64,000 nt of DNA, taken from assembly GCF_016919445.1 (NCBI RefSeq), contig NZ_CP070356.1:689501-753500 (forward strand), read 5' to 3'. The notes beneath the pieces are model-generated. The model had not been told where the DNA came from. It worked only from the letters and a program-made list of their open reading frames with translations, and searched no databases. Shown one piece after another: positions 1 to 9,755 of the stretch. Source of the stretch: Pseudomonas sp. PDNC002. GTDB lineage: Bacteria; Pseudomonadota; Gammaproteobacteria; Pseudomonadales; Pseudomonadaceae. Numbering within the stretch: position 1 is the first letter of the stretch; each line of letters opens with the position of its first letter. The position numbers were made by a program, and so were the translations under genes.

Positions 1-16
1 GCTCCTGAGATTATCA

Positions 17-1159
17 ATGGCAAAAAAGCGCATCCTGCTGGTCAACAAATACTATGCCCCCTCCACCGGCGGCATCGAGACTGCAGTCAAGCAATACGCC
101 CACTGGTATCAAGAAAGCGGACACGACGTGACCGTCCTGTGCTGCGCCAATACCCGCCTGTTACGCTCCCGGCTGGAGCAGATCGACAACATCCGAGTCC
201 TCCGCGCAGCCTCCCTGGGCAACCTGCTGTCCGTTCCGCTGAGCTTCGCCTTCTTCTGGCACTTCCTGCGCCTGGCGCTGAAGTCCGACATCGTCCACAT
301 CAACCTGCAGTTCCCCTCGGCCAGCCTGGCGCTGCTGCTGACGCACTGGCTGATTCGCGGCAAGACCGTCGTCAGCTACCACTGCGACGTCTACCGCCAG
401 CGCTACCTCAAGCGCGTGACCTATCTGTTCGATCGCTTCGCGGTGCGCAAGGCCGATCTGGTCATCACCGGCAGCCCGGCATTACGCGAACATTCCGAAG
501 TGCTCGGAAGCATCGCCCGCGAGATCAGCGCCGTCCCCTACACGGTCAATCCGCAGTACATCGACGAGTGCCTGTCCCGCAGCCCGGAACACAAGCTACC
601 CGAGCACTTTCTGAAGGAAGGCTACTGCGTATTCTTCGGCCGCCTGGTGAGCTACAAGGGCACCGAACCGCTGGATGCGGCGTTCCGCCAATTGATGGCG
701 CGCGGCGAGGCGGTGAACCTGGTGATGTTCGGCATTGGCCCGGAGGAACAGCGCTTCTGGAGGCTCGCCGAAGCGTTTCCCGAGCGCGTTCACTTCATCA
801 ACGCCTTCGTCAGCGACGTCGACAAGTATCATCTGATCCAGCGCGCGAAACTCTTTCTGTTCCCCTCGGTGTACTACTCCGAGGCCTTCGGTATCGCCCA
901 GCTGGACGCCATGGCGTGCGCCAAACCCATCATCAATTGCTGGCTGCAGACCGGCGTCAACTGGGTGGCGCCGGATGGCGAGGCGGCGGTCACGGTCGAG
1001 GCCGGCAACGCCGAGCAGCTCGCCGAGGCGATGCTGACCCTGTACAACGATCCCGCGCAATTGGCCGCGCTCGGAAATGGCGGACTGCAGCGCTGCCGGC
1101 AGGTATTCGCAGAGGATGTCGTACGCGCCAGATTCGTGGCGCTGATCGACCAGCTATGA
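17..1159 (+). CDS. Glycosyltransferase family 4 (GT-B fold)
   Basis: This 380-residue protein looks like a GT4 glycosyltransferase that transfers a sugar from a nucleotide donor to a growing surface polysaccharide at the inner face of the cytoplasmic membrane. The N-terminal half opens with the family pattern RILLVNKYYAPSTGGIE. The C-terminal half has the donor-site region YSEAFGIAQLDAMA (about residues 289-302), which corresponds to the EX7E motif but carries Asp in place of the second Glu. It starts with ATG just inside the window edge, so any upstream partner is out of sight. The next gene is a GT2 enzyme and the rhamnose operon follows, so a role in a rhamnose-containing glycan is inferred. 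The sugar donor and acceptor cannot be told. Confidence 0.88.
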   Translation: MAKKRILLVNKYYAPSTGGIETAVKQYAHWYQESGHDVTVLCCANTRLLRSRLEQIDNIRVLRAASLGNLLSVPLSFAFFWHFLRLALKSDIVHINLQFPSASLALLLTHWLIRGKTVVSYHCDVYRQRYLKRVTYLFDRFAVRKADLVITGSPALREHSEVLGSIAREISAVPYTVNPQYIDECLSRSPEHKLPEHFLKEGYCVFFGRLVSYKGTEPLDAAFRQLMARGEAVNLVMFGIGPEEQRFWRLAEAFPERVHFINAFVSDVDKYHLIQRAKLFLFPSVYYSEAFGIAQLDAMACAKPIINCWLQTGVNWVAPDGEAAVTVEAGNAEQLAEAMLTLYNDPAQLAALGNGGLQRCRQVFAEDVVRARFVALIDQL

Positions 1160-1190
1160 CGCCTGCACGGAAATCCGGCGCCACATGATT

Positions 1191-1271
1191 CAGGATAAGT
1201 GGCACAGGCAAACTGACTAACCAGTCACGCCGAAGCAGGGTTGCCCGAGCCCAACCTAGACACTTATCCTG
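1191..1271. other. 81-bp multi-stem inverted-repeat element
   Basis: Between the two glycosyltransferase genes, a perfect 11-bp inverted repeat (CAGGATAAGTG at 1191-1201 and CACTTATCCTG at 1261-1271) encloses two smaller hairpins. These are TGACT/AGTCA (1214-1218 and 1223-1227) and GGTTG/CAACC (1239-1243 and 1252-1256). The whole could fold as a three-way junction in DNA or RNA. It has no T-run, so it is not a standard terminator. It may be a 5' leader structure of the next gene, a small mobile repeat, or a recombination site; I do not recognise the family. Confidence 0.5.
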
Positions 1272-1317
1272 CCCCATAAAAGCGACACATAACTAATAAA
1301 AAGTAGGGGATGCCGCT

Positions 1318-2289
1318 TTGGAAAGACAGCATTCAGCTCTTGCCATGCCTTTTGCGAGCCCCAACCGCACCGCCAGGGTTGCCATCCTGTTGTCGACCTA
1401 CAATGGCGCAACCTATCTCAGCGAGCAGTTGGAATCATTGATCGCCCAGACCGAACAGGACTGGGTGATCCACGCCTCGGACGACGGCTCGACCGATGCC
1501 ACGCTGGAAATCCTGTACCAATACCAGCGCCGCCTGGGCGACGACCGGCTGTATATCCACGCCGGCCCACGCCAGGGATTTGCCGCCAACTTTCTTTCCG
1601 CGCTCAAGCGGACGAAGGATCAGGCGGACTATTTCGCCTTCTGCGACCAGGACGACCTGTGGGAAGCCGACAAGCTGGAACGCGGTCTGGCCTGGGCCAG
1701 CGCGCATCCCACGTCGACGCCTCTACTCTATTGCTCCCGGACGCGCCTGATCGACTCCACCGGCCAGCTCATCGGGTTCTCCCCGCTGTTTCGCCGCCCC
1801 CCCAGTTTCGCCAATGCCCTGGTGCAGAGCATTGCGGGCGGCAACACCATGCTGTTCAATGCCGCCGCCGCGCAACTGCTGAGCCTGACGCCATTTCAGG
1901 TGCCGATCATCTCCCACGACTGGTGGTCCTACATCATCGTCACGGGTTGTGGCGGCCGCGTGCATTACGACGAATATCCCGCGATCAACTACCGCCAGCA
2001 TGGCAACAACCTGATAGGCTCGAACTCGAGCGTCAGGGACCGGCTCGTTCGCCTCCAACGCATGCTCAAAGGGACGTTCCGACAGTGGAACGACGTGAAC
2101 CTGGAGGCGGTTTCCCACTTCAGACAGCACCTGACCCACGAGAACCAGCGGATCCTCGAGTTGTTCGGCAGTGCGCGCCGCGCGCCGCTGTATCGCAAGC
2201 TGTCGCTGATCAGCCAGTCAGGCGTCTATCGGCAAACGCTTCCCGGCAACCTCGGACTGGTTGCCGCATCGCTCATACAGAGGCTGTGA
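1318..2289 (+). CDS. Glycosyltransferase family 2, rhamnosyltransferase-like
   Basis: This 323-residue GT-A enzyme has the GT2 hallmarks: an N-terminal AILLSTYNGATYLSEQLESL stretch, DDGS at about residues 59-62, and FCDQDDLW at about residues 109-116 for metal and nucleotide-sugar binding. DQDD-type GT2 enzymes often transfer rhamnose or related deoxysugars in O-antigen and exopolysaccharide synthesis, and the dTDP-rhamnose genes start directly downstream. I chose the TTG at 1318 because AGGGGA sits seven bases upstream; an in-frame ATG at 1345 would shorten the protein by nine residues. Its end is four bases before rmlB, so the genes are probably co-transcribed. The linkage it makes is unknown. 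Confidence 0.87.
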   Translation: MERQHSALAMPFASPNRTARVAILLSTYNGATYLSEQLESLIAQTEQDWVIHASDDGSTDATLEILYQYQRRLGDDRLYIHAGPRQGFAANFLSALKRTKDQADYFAFCDQDDLWEADKLERGLAWASAHPTSTPLLYCSRTRLIDSTGQLIGFSPLFRRPPSFANALVQSIAGGNTMLFNAAAAQLLSLTPFQVPIISHDWWSYIIVTGCGGRVHYDEYPAINYRQHGNNLIGSNSSVRDRLVRLQRMLKGTFRQWNDVNLEAVSHFRQHLTHENQRILELFGSARRAPLYRKLSLISQSGVYRQTLPGNLGLVAASLIQRL

Positions 2290-2293
2290 CCCC

Positions 2294-3352
2294 ATGACGA
2301 TCCTCGTAACAGGCAGCGCTGGCTTCATCGGCTCCAATTTCGTGCTCGACTGGCTGGCCGGGCAGGATGAAACCGTGGTGAGCCTCGACAAGCTGACCTA
2401 CGCCGGCAACCGCGAGAACCTCGCCAGCCTGGATGGCGACGAGCGCCATCTGTTCGTGCACGGCGATATCGGCGACACCCGCCTGGTGTCCGCACTGCTG
2501 GAGCAGCACCAGCCGCGCGCGGTGCTGAACTTCGCCGCCGAATCCCACGTGGACCGTTCGATCCTCGGCCCCGAAGACTTCATCCAGACCAACGTGGTGG
2601 GCACCTTCCACCTGCTCGAAGCCGTTCGCGCCTACTGGAATGGCCTGGACGAACAGCACAAGGCGGACTTCCGCTTCCTGCATGTCTCCACCGACGAGGT
2701 CTACGGCTCCCTGGAGCCCAGCGCTCCGGCCTTCACCGAGCAGCATCCTTACCAGCCCAACAGCCCCTATTCGGCCTCCAAGGCGGCGTCCGACCACCTG
2801 GTGCGCGCCTACCATCACACCTATGGCCTGCCGGTGCTGACCACCAACTGCTCGAACAACTACGGCCCGTTCCACTTCCCGGAAAAGCTCATCCCTCTGG
2901 TCATCCGCAATGCGCTGGCCGGCGAGCCGCTGCCGATCTATGGCGATGGCCAGCAGATCCGCGACTGGCTGTACGTCAAGGATCACTGCAGCGCCATCCG
3001 TCGTGTGCTGGAGGCCGGGCACGTCGGCGAGACCTACAACGTCGGCGGCTGGAACGAAAAGGCCAACCTCGACGTGGTGCACCGCATCTGCGACACGCTC
3101 GACCAGGAGTCGCCGCGCGAAGACGGCCGCAGTTATCGCGAGCAGATCACCTTCGTGAAGGATCGTCCCGGCCACGACCGCCGCTACGCCATCGATGCCA
3201 CGCGCCTGGAGCGCGAGCTGGGCTGGAAGCCGGCGGAAACCTTCGAGACCGGCATCGCCAAGACCGTGCGCTGGTACCTCGATAACCAGGGTTGGGTGGA
3301 AAACGTCGCCAGCGGCGCCTACCGCGAATGGTTGAGCCAGCAGTACGCATGA
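2294..3352 (+). CDS. rmlB: dTDP-glucose 4,6-dehydratase
   Basis: RmlB converts dTDP-D-glucose to dTDP-4-keto-6-deoxyglucose, the second step of dTDP-L-rhamnose synthesis in the cytoplasm. The 352-residue protein has the Rossmann NAD-binding motif GSAGFIGSN near the N-terminus, STDEVYG, and the SDR catalytic YSASK motif at about residues 161-165. The ATG at 2294 puts TILVTGSAGFIG at the N-terminus as in other RmlB proteins; a longer reading from 2261 would overlap the preceding gene. Its stop overlaps the rmlD start by four bases (ATGA). The gene order rmlBDAC is the one seen in P. aeruginosa. Confidence 0.97.
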   Translation: MTILVTGSAGFIGSNFVLDWLAGQDETVVSLDKLTYAGNRENLASLDGDERHLFVHGDIGDTRLVSALLEQHQPRAVLNFAAESHVDRSILGPEDFIQTNVVGTFHLLEAVRAYWNGLDEQHKADFRFLHVSTDEVYGSLEPSAPAFTEQHPYQPNSPYSASKAASDHLVRAYHHTYGLPVLTTNCSNNYGPFHFPEKLIPLVIRNALAGEPLPIYGDGQQIRDWLYVKDHCSAIRRVLEAGHVGETYNVGGWNEKANLDVVHRICDTLDQESPREDGRSYREQITFVKDRPGHDRRYAIDATRLERELGWKPAETFETGIAKTVRWYLDNQGWVENVASGAYREWLSQQYA

Positions 3353-4251
3353 ACGACATTCTTCTCCTCGGCGCCAACGGCCAGGTCGGCTGGGAACTTC
3401 AGCGCGCCCTCGCACCGCTGGGCCGCCTGATCATCTGTGATCGCCAGCGCGGCAACCTCGAAGACCTCGACAGCCTGCGCGCGCTGGTACAGGCCGAACG
3501 CCCCGCCATCATCGTCAACGCCGCCGCCTATACCGCCGTGGACAAGGCGGAGAGCGACCACGAACGCGCCCAGCGCGTGAATGCGGACGCGGTCGACCTG
3601 CTGGCCACCCTGGCTGCTGACCTCGGCGCCTGGCTGGTGCACTACTCCACCGATTACGTGTTCGATGGCAGCGGTAGCCGTCCCTTCCGCGAGGACGACC
3701 CGACTGCTCCGCTGAACACGTATGGTCGGACCAAGCTCGCCGGCGAACAGGCCATTCGCGAGAGCGGCTGTCGCCATCTGATCTTCCGCACCAGTTGGGT
3801 CTACGCCGCGCGCGGCGCCAATTTCGCCAAGACCATGCTGCGGCTTGCCGCCGATCGCGAAGAGTTGCGCATCGTTGCCGACCAGATCGGCGCACCGACC
3901 AGCGCCGAACTGATAGCCGACGTCACCGCCCAGGTATTGGCTCGGCTGCGCGACGATCCCCAGGCGGTGCCATCCGGCCTCTATCACCTGGCAGCTGGCG
4001 GTGAAGTGAGCTGGCATGGCTATGCACGCTTCGTCATCGCCGAGGCAGCGCGGCTTGGCCTGCCCCTGCGCACCACGGCCGAACGCGTACTGCCAATCAT
4101 GACCCACGAATATCCGCTGCCTGCGCCACGCCCGGCCAACTCGAGGCTGGATACGAACAAACTCGGCTCGACCTTTGCCCTGACCCTGCCGGACTGGCAG
4201 TTCCATGTCAGGCGCATGCTGGTCGAACTGATCGGAGAAAAAGTCGCATGA
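3349..4251 (+). CDS. rmlD: dTDP-4-dehydrorhamnose reductase
   Basis: RmlD performs the last step of the pathway, reducing dTDP-4-keto-L-rhamnose to dTDP-L-rhamnose with NAD(P)H. The 300-residue protein begins [17 protein letters not shown], giving the N-terminal GxxGxxG nucleotide-binding loop. It has the catalytic YGRTK (YxxxK) at about residues 125-129 and the STDYVFDG segment typical of RmlD. The start at 3349 overlaps the rmlB stop, and its own stop overlaps the rmlA start (ATGA at 4248). This tight coupling suggests translational coupling across the operon. Confidence 0.97.
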   Translation: MNDILLLGANGQVGWELQRALAPLGRLIICDRQRGNLEDLDSLRALVQAERPAIIVNAAAYTAVDKAESDHERAQRVNADAVDLLATLAADLGAWLVHYSTDYVFDGSGSRPFREDDPTAPLNTYGRTKLAGEQAIRESGCRHLIFRTSWVYAARGANFAKTMLRLAADREELRIVADQIGAPTSAELIADVTAQVLARLRDDPQAVPSGLYHLAAGGEVSWHGYARFVIAEAARLGLPLRTTAERVLPIMTHEYPLPAPRPANSRLDTNKLGSTFALTLPDWQFHVRRMLVELIGEKVA

Positions 4252-5129
4252 AGCGCAAGGGCATCATCCTCGCCGGTGGCTCCGGCACCCGGCTGCACCC
4301 GGCCACCCTGTCGGTTTCCAAGCAACTGCTGCCGGTCTACGACAAGCCGATGATCTACTACCCGCTCAGCACCCTGATGCTGGCCGGTATCCGCGAGATC
4401 CTGATCATCTCCACCCCCCAGGACACGCCGCGTTTCCAGCAACTGCTGGGCGATGGCCAGCGCTGGGGTGTCGAGTTGCAGTATGCGGTGCAGGAATCTC
4501 CCGACGGGCTGGCCCAGGCCTTCCTGATCGGCGAGGAGTTCCTCGGCGATGACCTCAGTGCACTGGTGCTGGGCGACAACATCTACCACGGCCACGATTT
4601 CCACGACCTGCTGACCAGCGCCATGGCGCGCGAGAGCGGCGCCAGCGTCTTCGCCTATCACGTGCATGATCCCGAGCGGTACGGCGTGGTGGAGTTCGAC
4701 GGCCTCGGCAAGGCCATCAGCCTTGAGGAAAAGCCCGCCCAGCCCAAGTCCAACTATGCGGTCACCGGACTCTATTTCTACGACAGGAATGTCGTCGAGA
4801 TCGCCAAGAGCATTCGTCCGTCGGCACGCGGCGAGCTGGAGATCACCGACGTCAACCGCGCCTACCTGGAGCAAGGCGAACTGTCCGTGGAGATCATGGG
4901 CCGCGGCTACGCCTGGCTCGACACCGGCACCCACGAGTCGCTGCTCGAGGCCAGCCAGTTCATCGCCACCCTGGAGAACCGCCAGGGCCTCAAGGTCGCC
5001 TGCCCGGAAGAGATCGCCTTCCGCCAGGGCTGGATCAGCCCCGATGAACTGCAACGCCTGGCCGCACCGCTGGCCAAGAGCGGATACGGCCTCTACCTCC
5101 AACGCCTACTGACGCAAACGGTCTACTGA
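4248..5129 (+). CDS. rmlA: Glucose-1-phosphate thymidylyltransferase
   Basis: RmlA makes dTDP-glucose from glucose-1-phosphate and dTTP, the entry and usual feedback-control step of dTDP-rhamnose synthesis. The 293-residue length is standard. Visible signatures are GGSGTRLHP near the N-terminus (nucleotide-binding loop), [19 protein letters not shown], and LGDNIYHG with the metal-binding Asp. The stop codon shares one base with the rmlC start (TGATG). It belongs to the rmlBDAC operon. Confidence 0.97.
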   Translation: MKRKGIILAGGSGTRLHPATLSVSKQLLPVYDKPMIYYPLSTLMLAGIREILIISTPQDTPRFQQLLGDGQRWGVELQYAVQESPDGLAQAFLIGEEFLGDDLSALVLGDNIYHGHDFHDLLTSAMARESGASVFAYHVHDPERYGVVEFDGLGKAISLEEKPAQPKSNYAVTGLYFYDRNVVEIAKSIRPSARGELEITDVNRAYLEQGELSVEIMGRGYAWLDTGTHESLLEASQFIATLENRQGLKVACPEEIAFRQGWISPDELQRLAAPLAKSGYGLYLQRLLTQTVY

Positions 5130-5674
5130 TGAAAGTCACTCCGCTGTCGATTCCCGACGTCCTTCTGCTCGAACCCCAGGTTTTCGGCGACAGCCGCGGC
5201 TTCTTCTTCGAAAGCTACAACCAGAAGAAAATCGAGCAGGCCATCGGCCGCACCGTCGATTTTGTCCAGGACAACCACTCCCTCTCGGCCCGCGGCGTGC
5301 TCCGCGGCCTGCACTATCAGATCCAGCAGGCGCAGGGGAAACTGGTGCGCGTGGTCCAGGGCGAAGTCTTCGACGTCGCCGTCGATCTGCGTCGCACCTC
5401 GCCGACCTTCGGCCAGTGGGTCGGCCAGGTGCTGAGCGCCGAGAACAAGCTGCAGATGTGGATTCCCGAAGGCTTCGCCCACGGCTTCGTGGTGCTCAGC
5501 GAAAGCGCCGAGTTCCTCTACAAGACCACCGACTTCTGGGCACCCGAGCACGAACGCTGCATCGCCTGGAACGATCCGGAGCTGGCCATCGAATGGCCGC
5601 TCGACGGCGAGCCCAGCCTGTCCGGCAAGGACCGCGAGGGCAAGTGCCTGGCGCAGGCCGATCTGTTCGACTGA
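5129..5674 (+). CDS. rmlC: dTDP-4-dehydrorhamnose 3,5-epimerase
   Basis: RmlC epimerises dTDP-4-keto-6-deoxyglucose at C3 and C5 before the RmlD reduction. The 181-residue cupin protein contains FFFESYNQ, the substrate-contacting DNHSLSARGVLRGLHYQ region with its catalytic His (about residues 50-66), and FAHGFVVLSE. It is the last of the four rhamnose genes. A 57-bp gap separates it from the large sulfotransferase fusion gene, which has its own ribosome binding site. Confidence 0.97.
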   Translation: MKVTPLSIPDVLLLEPQVFGDSRGFFFESYNQKKIEQAIGRTVDFVQDNHSLSARGVLRGLHYQIQQAQGKLVRVVQGEVFDVAVDLRRTSPTFGQWVGQVLSAENKLQMWIPEGFAHGFVVLSESAEFLYKTTDFWAPEHERCIAWNDPELAIEWPLDGEPSLSGKDREGKCLAQADLFD

Positions 5675-5731
5675 AGGCCGCCGCGACGACTCGCACCACC
5701 ATAAGAAGAATCAGCAGTACGGAGAAAGCCT

Positions 5732-8700
5732 GTGCAACACCGGCGCAAGGTTGTAATTGTCCTTGGCATGCACCGCAGCGGTACCAGCGCACTCACGCGC
5801 GGCCTGCAGGCGCTGAATGTCGAACTCGGAGAAAACCTCACGCCTGCGAAGGCGGGCAATAACGACAAGGGGTTCTGGGAGGACCGGGAGGTCGTTGCGA
5901 TCAACGAGCTCCTGCTGCAGCGCCTGGGTGGCGACTGGGACTCGCTGTCGCTGATCGACGATCGCCAGCTCGACGCGCGCCTGACCGTCGACCTCGAAGA
6001 GCGTGCCGCGCGTTATCTCGACGAGCGCCTGGAAGTCGCTCCGCTGCTGGGCTTGAAGGACCCGCGCATCAGCCGGCTGTTGCCGTTCTGGCGACGCCTG
6101 CTGGAGAGCAAGGGGATCGAGACGAGCTATGTCATCTGCGTTCGCCATCCCCTGAGCGTGGCGCAGTCGCTCGCCCGCCGCGATGGCTTCAGCAGCGCCA
6201 AGAGCCTCGCCCTGTGGCAGCAGCATACCCTCGACTCGCTGAGCCACACGGCTGCCAGCCAGCGCGTGGTGCTGTGCTATGAATACCTGATGGGCGACCC
6301 CAAGGGCCAACTGCTGCGCATCGCCAGCCAACTGGATCTGCAGCCCGGCAGCCAGGAACTGTTCGACGACTACCTCAATGACTTCCTCGATGAGCAACTG
6401 CAGCACGGTCGCCATGCCATCGACGATCCCGAGCTGGCCAACCAGGCGCCCACGGCGCTGCTGGAGCTCTACAAACTGCTGATGGAGCTGGCCGCGGACC
6501 GCAGCTCGCTGGAGCAGCCCGAGACCCTGTCCAGGCTGCAGGCCCTGCGCGAGCAACTCGATGTGCAGCGTGATGCACTGGCACTGTTCCATCGCCACGA
6601 CAGCATCGAACATCCCCAGCGCCAGGCCCTGGAGCTCTCCCTGGAAACGCTCCGCGGGGAAAGCCAGGCGCAACTGGACGAACAGGCCGAACGCCTGCGT
6701 TTCCTTGTCGCGGAACTGAGCTCCGCCCAGCAGCGCGCCAGGCGCCTGGAAAGCGAACTGGACAGCACGCGCCTGGAGCTGAAGGACACCCGCAACACCG
6801 TCGAGGAAATCCAGTCCTCCACCTCCTGGCTGCTCACCAAACCGGTACGCTTCACCAGCCGCCTGTTCAGCGGCAAACACCGCGAAGCCCTGGTCAGCCT
6901 GCGCAACTACAGCGTACAACTGGGCCGCAGTGCCTACTGGCGCCTGCCCGTCGCCTATCGGGACCCGATGGTGCGGTTGGTCTACCGGCACATGGGCTTC
7001 GCCTTCAAAGGCGTGCCGCACTACGAACAATGGCGCAACCTCGGCCGCCAGGGCCATGGCGAGGGCCAGAGCGCGCCGGAACTGGTGGACCTGCAGAACG
7101 TTCCTCCGTGCGCCAGCCCGGACGGGCGCATCGCCATTCACCTGCACCTCTTCTACAGCGACCTGGCCGAAGAGTTCCGCAGCCACCTGGCGCACATGCC
7201 GTACGCCTACGACCTGTTCGTCTCGGTCTGCGACGCGGCCGCAGAGGAAGTCGCCCAGCGCACCTTCAGCACCCTGCCGAACTGCTCCACCGTGACGGTC
7301 CAGCAAGTGGAAAACCGGGGCCGCGACATCGCCCCATTCTTCTGCACCTTCGGCGAGAGCCTGCGCGACTACGACTACCTGCTGCACCTGCACAGCAAGA
7401 AATCGCTCTACAACCAGGGCGCCACCCTGGGCTGGCGCGAGTACCTGTGCGGCTCGCTGCTGGGCAGCGCGGAGCGCATCCGCTCGCTGTTCACCCTGCT
7501 CGATAGCGAGCGCTGCGGCATCGTCTACCCGCAGAACTACGACGGCCTGCCCTACATGGCCAATACCTGGCTGGCCAATGCCGCGCGCGGGCGCATCTGG
7601 GCCCAGCGGCTGGGGTTGGCACAGATTCCCGCCGGCTACTTCCACTACCCCGCCGGCAGCATGTTCTGGGCCCGCAGCGAGGCGCTCAAGCCGCTCTTCG
7701 ATGCCAAGCTGCAACTGGACGACTTCGAAGCCGAAGCGGGCCAGCGCGACGGCACCCTGGCCCATTGCCTGGAGCGCCTGCTGACCCTCAGCAGCCAGTC
7801 GCAACAACTGCCCATCGCCATTCTCAGCGATCCACAGCCGCACGCCTGGTCGCCCTGGGGCATGCACCATTACTTCGCGCGCAGCCACGAGCACCTGCGC
7901 CAGAGCATCGAGGCGCCGCAGACCAAGGCCGTGGCCTTCGATATCTTCGACACCCTGCTGGTGCGACCGCTGGTCAATGCGGAATCCACCAAACGCCTGG
8001 TGGCGCAGCAAGCCGGCACCACGCTCGGCGACCTCTACCTGGACTACCGCGCCAGCGCGGAAGGCCGCGCTCGCGAGCGCGCTGGCCGGGATGTCGGCCT
8101 GGACGCGATCTACGATGAACTGCAACGCCTGACCGGTATCAAGGACGACGAGCGGCGCCAGCTGCAGGGCCTGGAGGAGCGCATCGAGCTGGCCAGCGTC
8201 AGCGCCCGCCCCGAAGCCGTCGAGCTGTTCGCCCATGCGCGCAACCTGGGCAAGCCCGTCCTGCTGATCAGCGACATGTTCCTGCCGCGCAGCTGTATCG
8301 AGCAGATGCTGCTCAACAACGGCATCGAGGGCTGGACGGCTTTCTACCTGTCCAACGAGGTCGGCGTGCGCAAGGACCAGGGCGATCTGTATCGCCACGT
8401 CCTGGATGAGCGCCAGCTGGAGCCACAGCAATTGCTGATGTTCGGCGACAACGAGCGTTCCGATTTCCAGATTCCCGACGACCTCGGCATTCGCACCGTG
8501 CACCTGCTGCGCCCGACCGAACTGGCCCGTGGCCTGCCGAAATTCCGGCCACTGGTGGAAGACTGCGAGCGCCATCCCGAGCTGGACCAGGAACTGATGC
8601 TCGGCCTGTTGCTGCGGCGCAACTTCTCGCCGCTGACCTACGCGGGCCTGCCCGTGCGCAACCTGACCCGCGACGACGCCGGCCTGCTCGGCTACAACGT

Positions 8701-9724
8701 CCTCGGGCCGCTGCTGGCAAGCTTCGCCGACTGGCTCCGGCACGCCGCCCAGCGCGACGGTATCGACCAGCTGCACTTCCTTTCCCGCGAGGGCAAGTTG
8801 ATCAAGGCGGCGTACGACCTCTGGTGCGATGGCGTGGAAGATGCCCCGTCGGCGCATTACCTGGTGCTCTCGCGGCGCGCCATCACCATGTCGCGCCTCA
8901 GCGGCGAGGACGACATCCAGCGCATGGCGCGACCGACGTATTTCGCCAACACCCTGGAGAACTTCCTCGAATCGCGCTTCGGCTATCACCTCAGTGCACA
9001 GCGTCGCCAACAACTGATCGAGGCGGGCGTCTGGCGCGAAGACCAACTGGTCGAAGTGATCGACAACGATACCCGCGCACTGCGTCCGGTACTCGAAGCG
9101 CTGCAGGGCGACCTGCTGGAGCAGGCCGCCGGCGAACGTCCGGCGATGATGGCCTACCTGCAATCGACGGCGCTGAGCACGGGCGAGACGGCGGCGGTGG
9201 TCGACGTCGGCTATTCCGGCACCATCCAGGCACAGCTCTGCGGCCTGCTGGAACGGCCTGTCCAGGGTTACTACTTCATCACCGACAAGGACATCGGCCA
9301 GGTCCTGGAACCGCTGGGCGCCTGGGCGCAAGGCTGTTTCCTCGACCAGGCCACGCGCCTGCAACCGGGCGCCGAGCTGTACCGGCAGAGCTTCCAGCTG
9401 GAAAAACTGCTCAGCGCCGACGAGACCCAACTGGTGCGCTACGAACTGGACGGTGACGGCCGCGCGATTGGTCGGTTCCTGTCACAAACCGAGCAGGAAA
9501 GGGACGCCTGCGCGACCCGCTACGCGATCCAGCAGGGGGCGCTGGCGTATGTTGCCGACGCTCGCGACCTGCGCGAGCGACTGCACCCGGGGCTGCGTCC
9601 GCCCAGGGAATTGGCCCAGCGGCTATGGGCGCTGTTCATCGACCGCCCCAGCGCGGCGGAAGACGAGTTGCTGCAGCGCCTGACCCTGGACGATCATTAC
9701 TGCGGCCGCGGCTATGTCAGCTGA
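5732..9724 (+). CDS. Sulfotransferase / RgpF-like / HAD multidomain protein
   Basis: This 1330-residue protein appears to combine four parts. Residues 7-240 look like a P-loop sulfotransferase: VLGMHRSGTSAL is the PAPS 5'-phosphosulfate loop and VICVRHPLSVAQSLARR the 3'-phosphate region. Residues about 257-370 are heptad-rich and charged, likely coiled coil. Residues about 466-710 resemble the rhamnan synthesis F (RgpF) domain, with RGRDIAPFF, LHLHSKKS and HYPAGSMFW. Residues about 734-930 resemble a HAD hydrolase: AFDIFDTLLVRP (motif I), LLISDMF, a motif III Lys and MFGDNERSD. The last 400 residues carry HFLSREGKLI and are of unknown role. The GTG start has GGAG seven bases upstream. With rmlBDAC before it and cysC after it, modification or sulfation of a rhamnose-containing glycan is inferred. 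Confidence 0.82.
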   Translation: MQHRRKVVIVLGMHRSGTSALTRGLQALNVELGENLTPAKAGNNDKGFWEDREVVAINELLLQRLGGDWDSLSLIDDRQLDARLTVDLEERAARYLDERLEVAPLLGLKDPRISRLLPFWRRLLESKGIETSYVICVRHPLSVAQSLARRDGFSSAKSLALWQQHTLDSLSHTAASQRVVLCYEYLMGDPKGQLLRIASQLDLQPGSQELFDDYLNDFLDEQLQHGRHAIDDPELANQAPTALLELYKLLMELAADRSSLEQPETLSRLQALREQLDVQRDALALFHRHDSIEHPQRQALELSLETLRGESQAQLDEQAERLRFLVAELSSAQQRARRLESELDSTRLELKDTRNTVEEIQSSTSWLLTKPVRFTSRLFSGKHREALVSLRNYSVQLGRSAYWRLPVAYRDPMVRLVYRHMGFAFKGVPHYEQWRNLGRQGHGEGQSAPELVDLQNVPPCASPDGRIAIHLHLFYSDLAEEFRSHLAHMPYAYDLFVSVCDAAAEEVAQRTFSTLPNCSTVTVQQVENRGRDIAPFFCTFGESLRDYDYLLHLHSKKSLYNQGATLGWREYLCGSLLGSAERIRSLFTLLDSERCGIVYPQNYDGLPYMANTWLANAARGRIWAQRLGLAQIPAGYFHYPAGSMFWARSEALKPLFDAKLQLDDFEAEAGQRDGTLAHCLERLLTLSSQSQQLPIAILSDPQPHAWSPWGMHHYFARSHEHLRQSIEAPQTKAVAFDIFDTLLVRPLVNAESTKRLVAQQAGTTLGDLYLDYRASAEGRARERAGRDVGLDAIYDELQRLTGIKDDERRQLQGLEERIELASVSARPEAVELFAHARNLGKPVLLISDMFLPRSCIEQMLLNNGIEGWTAFYLSNEVGVRKDQGDLYRHVLDERQLEPQQLLMFGDNERSDFQIPDDLGIRTVHLLRPTELARGLPKFRPLVEDCERHPELDQELMLGLLLRRNFSPLTYAGLPVRNLTRDDAGLLGYNVLGPLLASFADWLRHAAQRDGIDQLHFLSREGKLIKAAYDLWCDGVEDAPSAHYLVLSRRAITMSRLSGEDDIQRMARPTYFANTLENFLESRFGYHLSAQRRQQLIEAGVWREDQLVEVIDNDTRALRPVLEALQGDLLEQAAGERPAMMAYLQSTALSTGETAAVVDVGYSGTIQAQLCGLLERPVQGYYFITDKDIGQVLEPLGAWAQGCFLDQATRLQPGAELYRQSFQLEKLLSADETQLVRYELDGDGRAIGRFLSQTEQERDACATRYAIQQGALAYVADARDLRERLHPGLRPPRELAQRLWALFIDRPSAAEDELLQRLTLDDHYCGRGYVS

Positions 9725-9755
9725 ACACCGCCCGCTCACCAAGGAATCGACGCCC

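Noticed and set aside
1191..1271. Integron attC site
   Set aside because: The expected GTTRRRY and RYYYAAC core sites are not at the ends of the structure, and no integrase is seen.
5711..9430. Long antisense open frame of 1239 codons opposite the sulfotransferase fusion
   Set aside because: It has no domain-like sequence, and long antisense frames are expected in GC-rich DNA opposite real genes.
9714..9755. Upstream start for cysC at 9714
   Set aside because: It overlaps the preceding gene; the ATG at 9756 has AAGGA and gives the family N-terminus.
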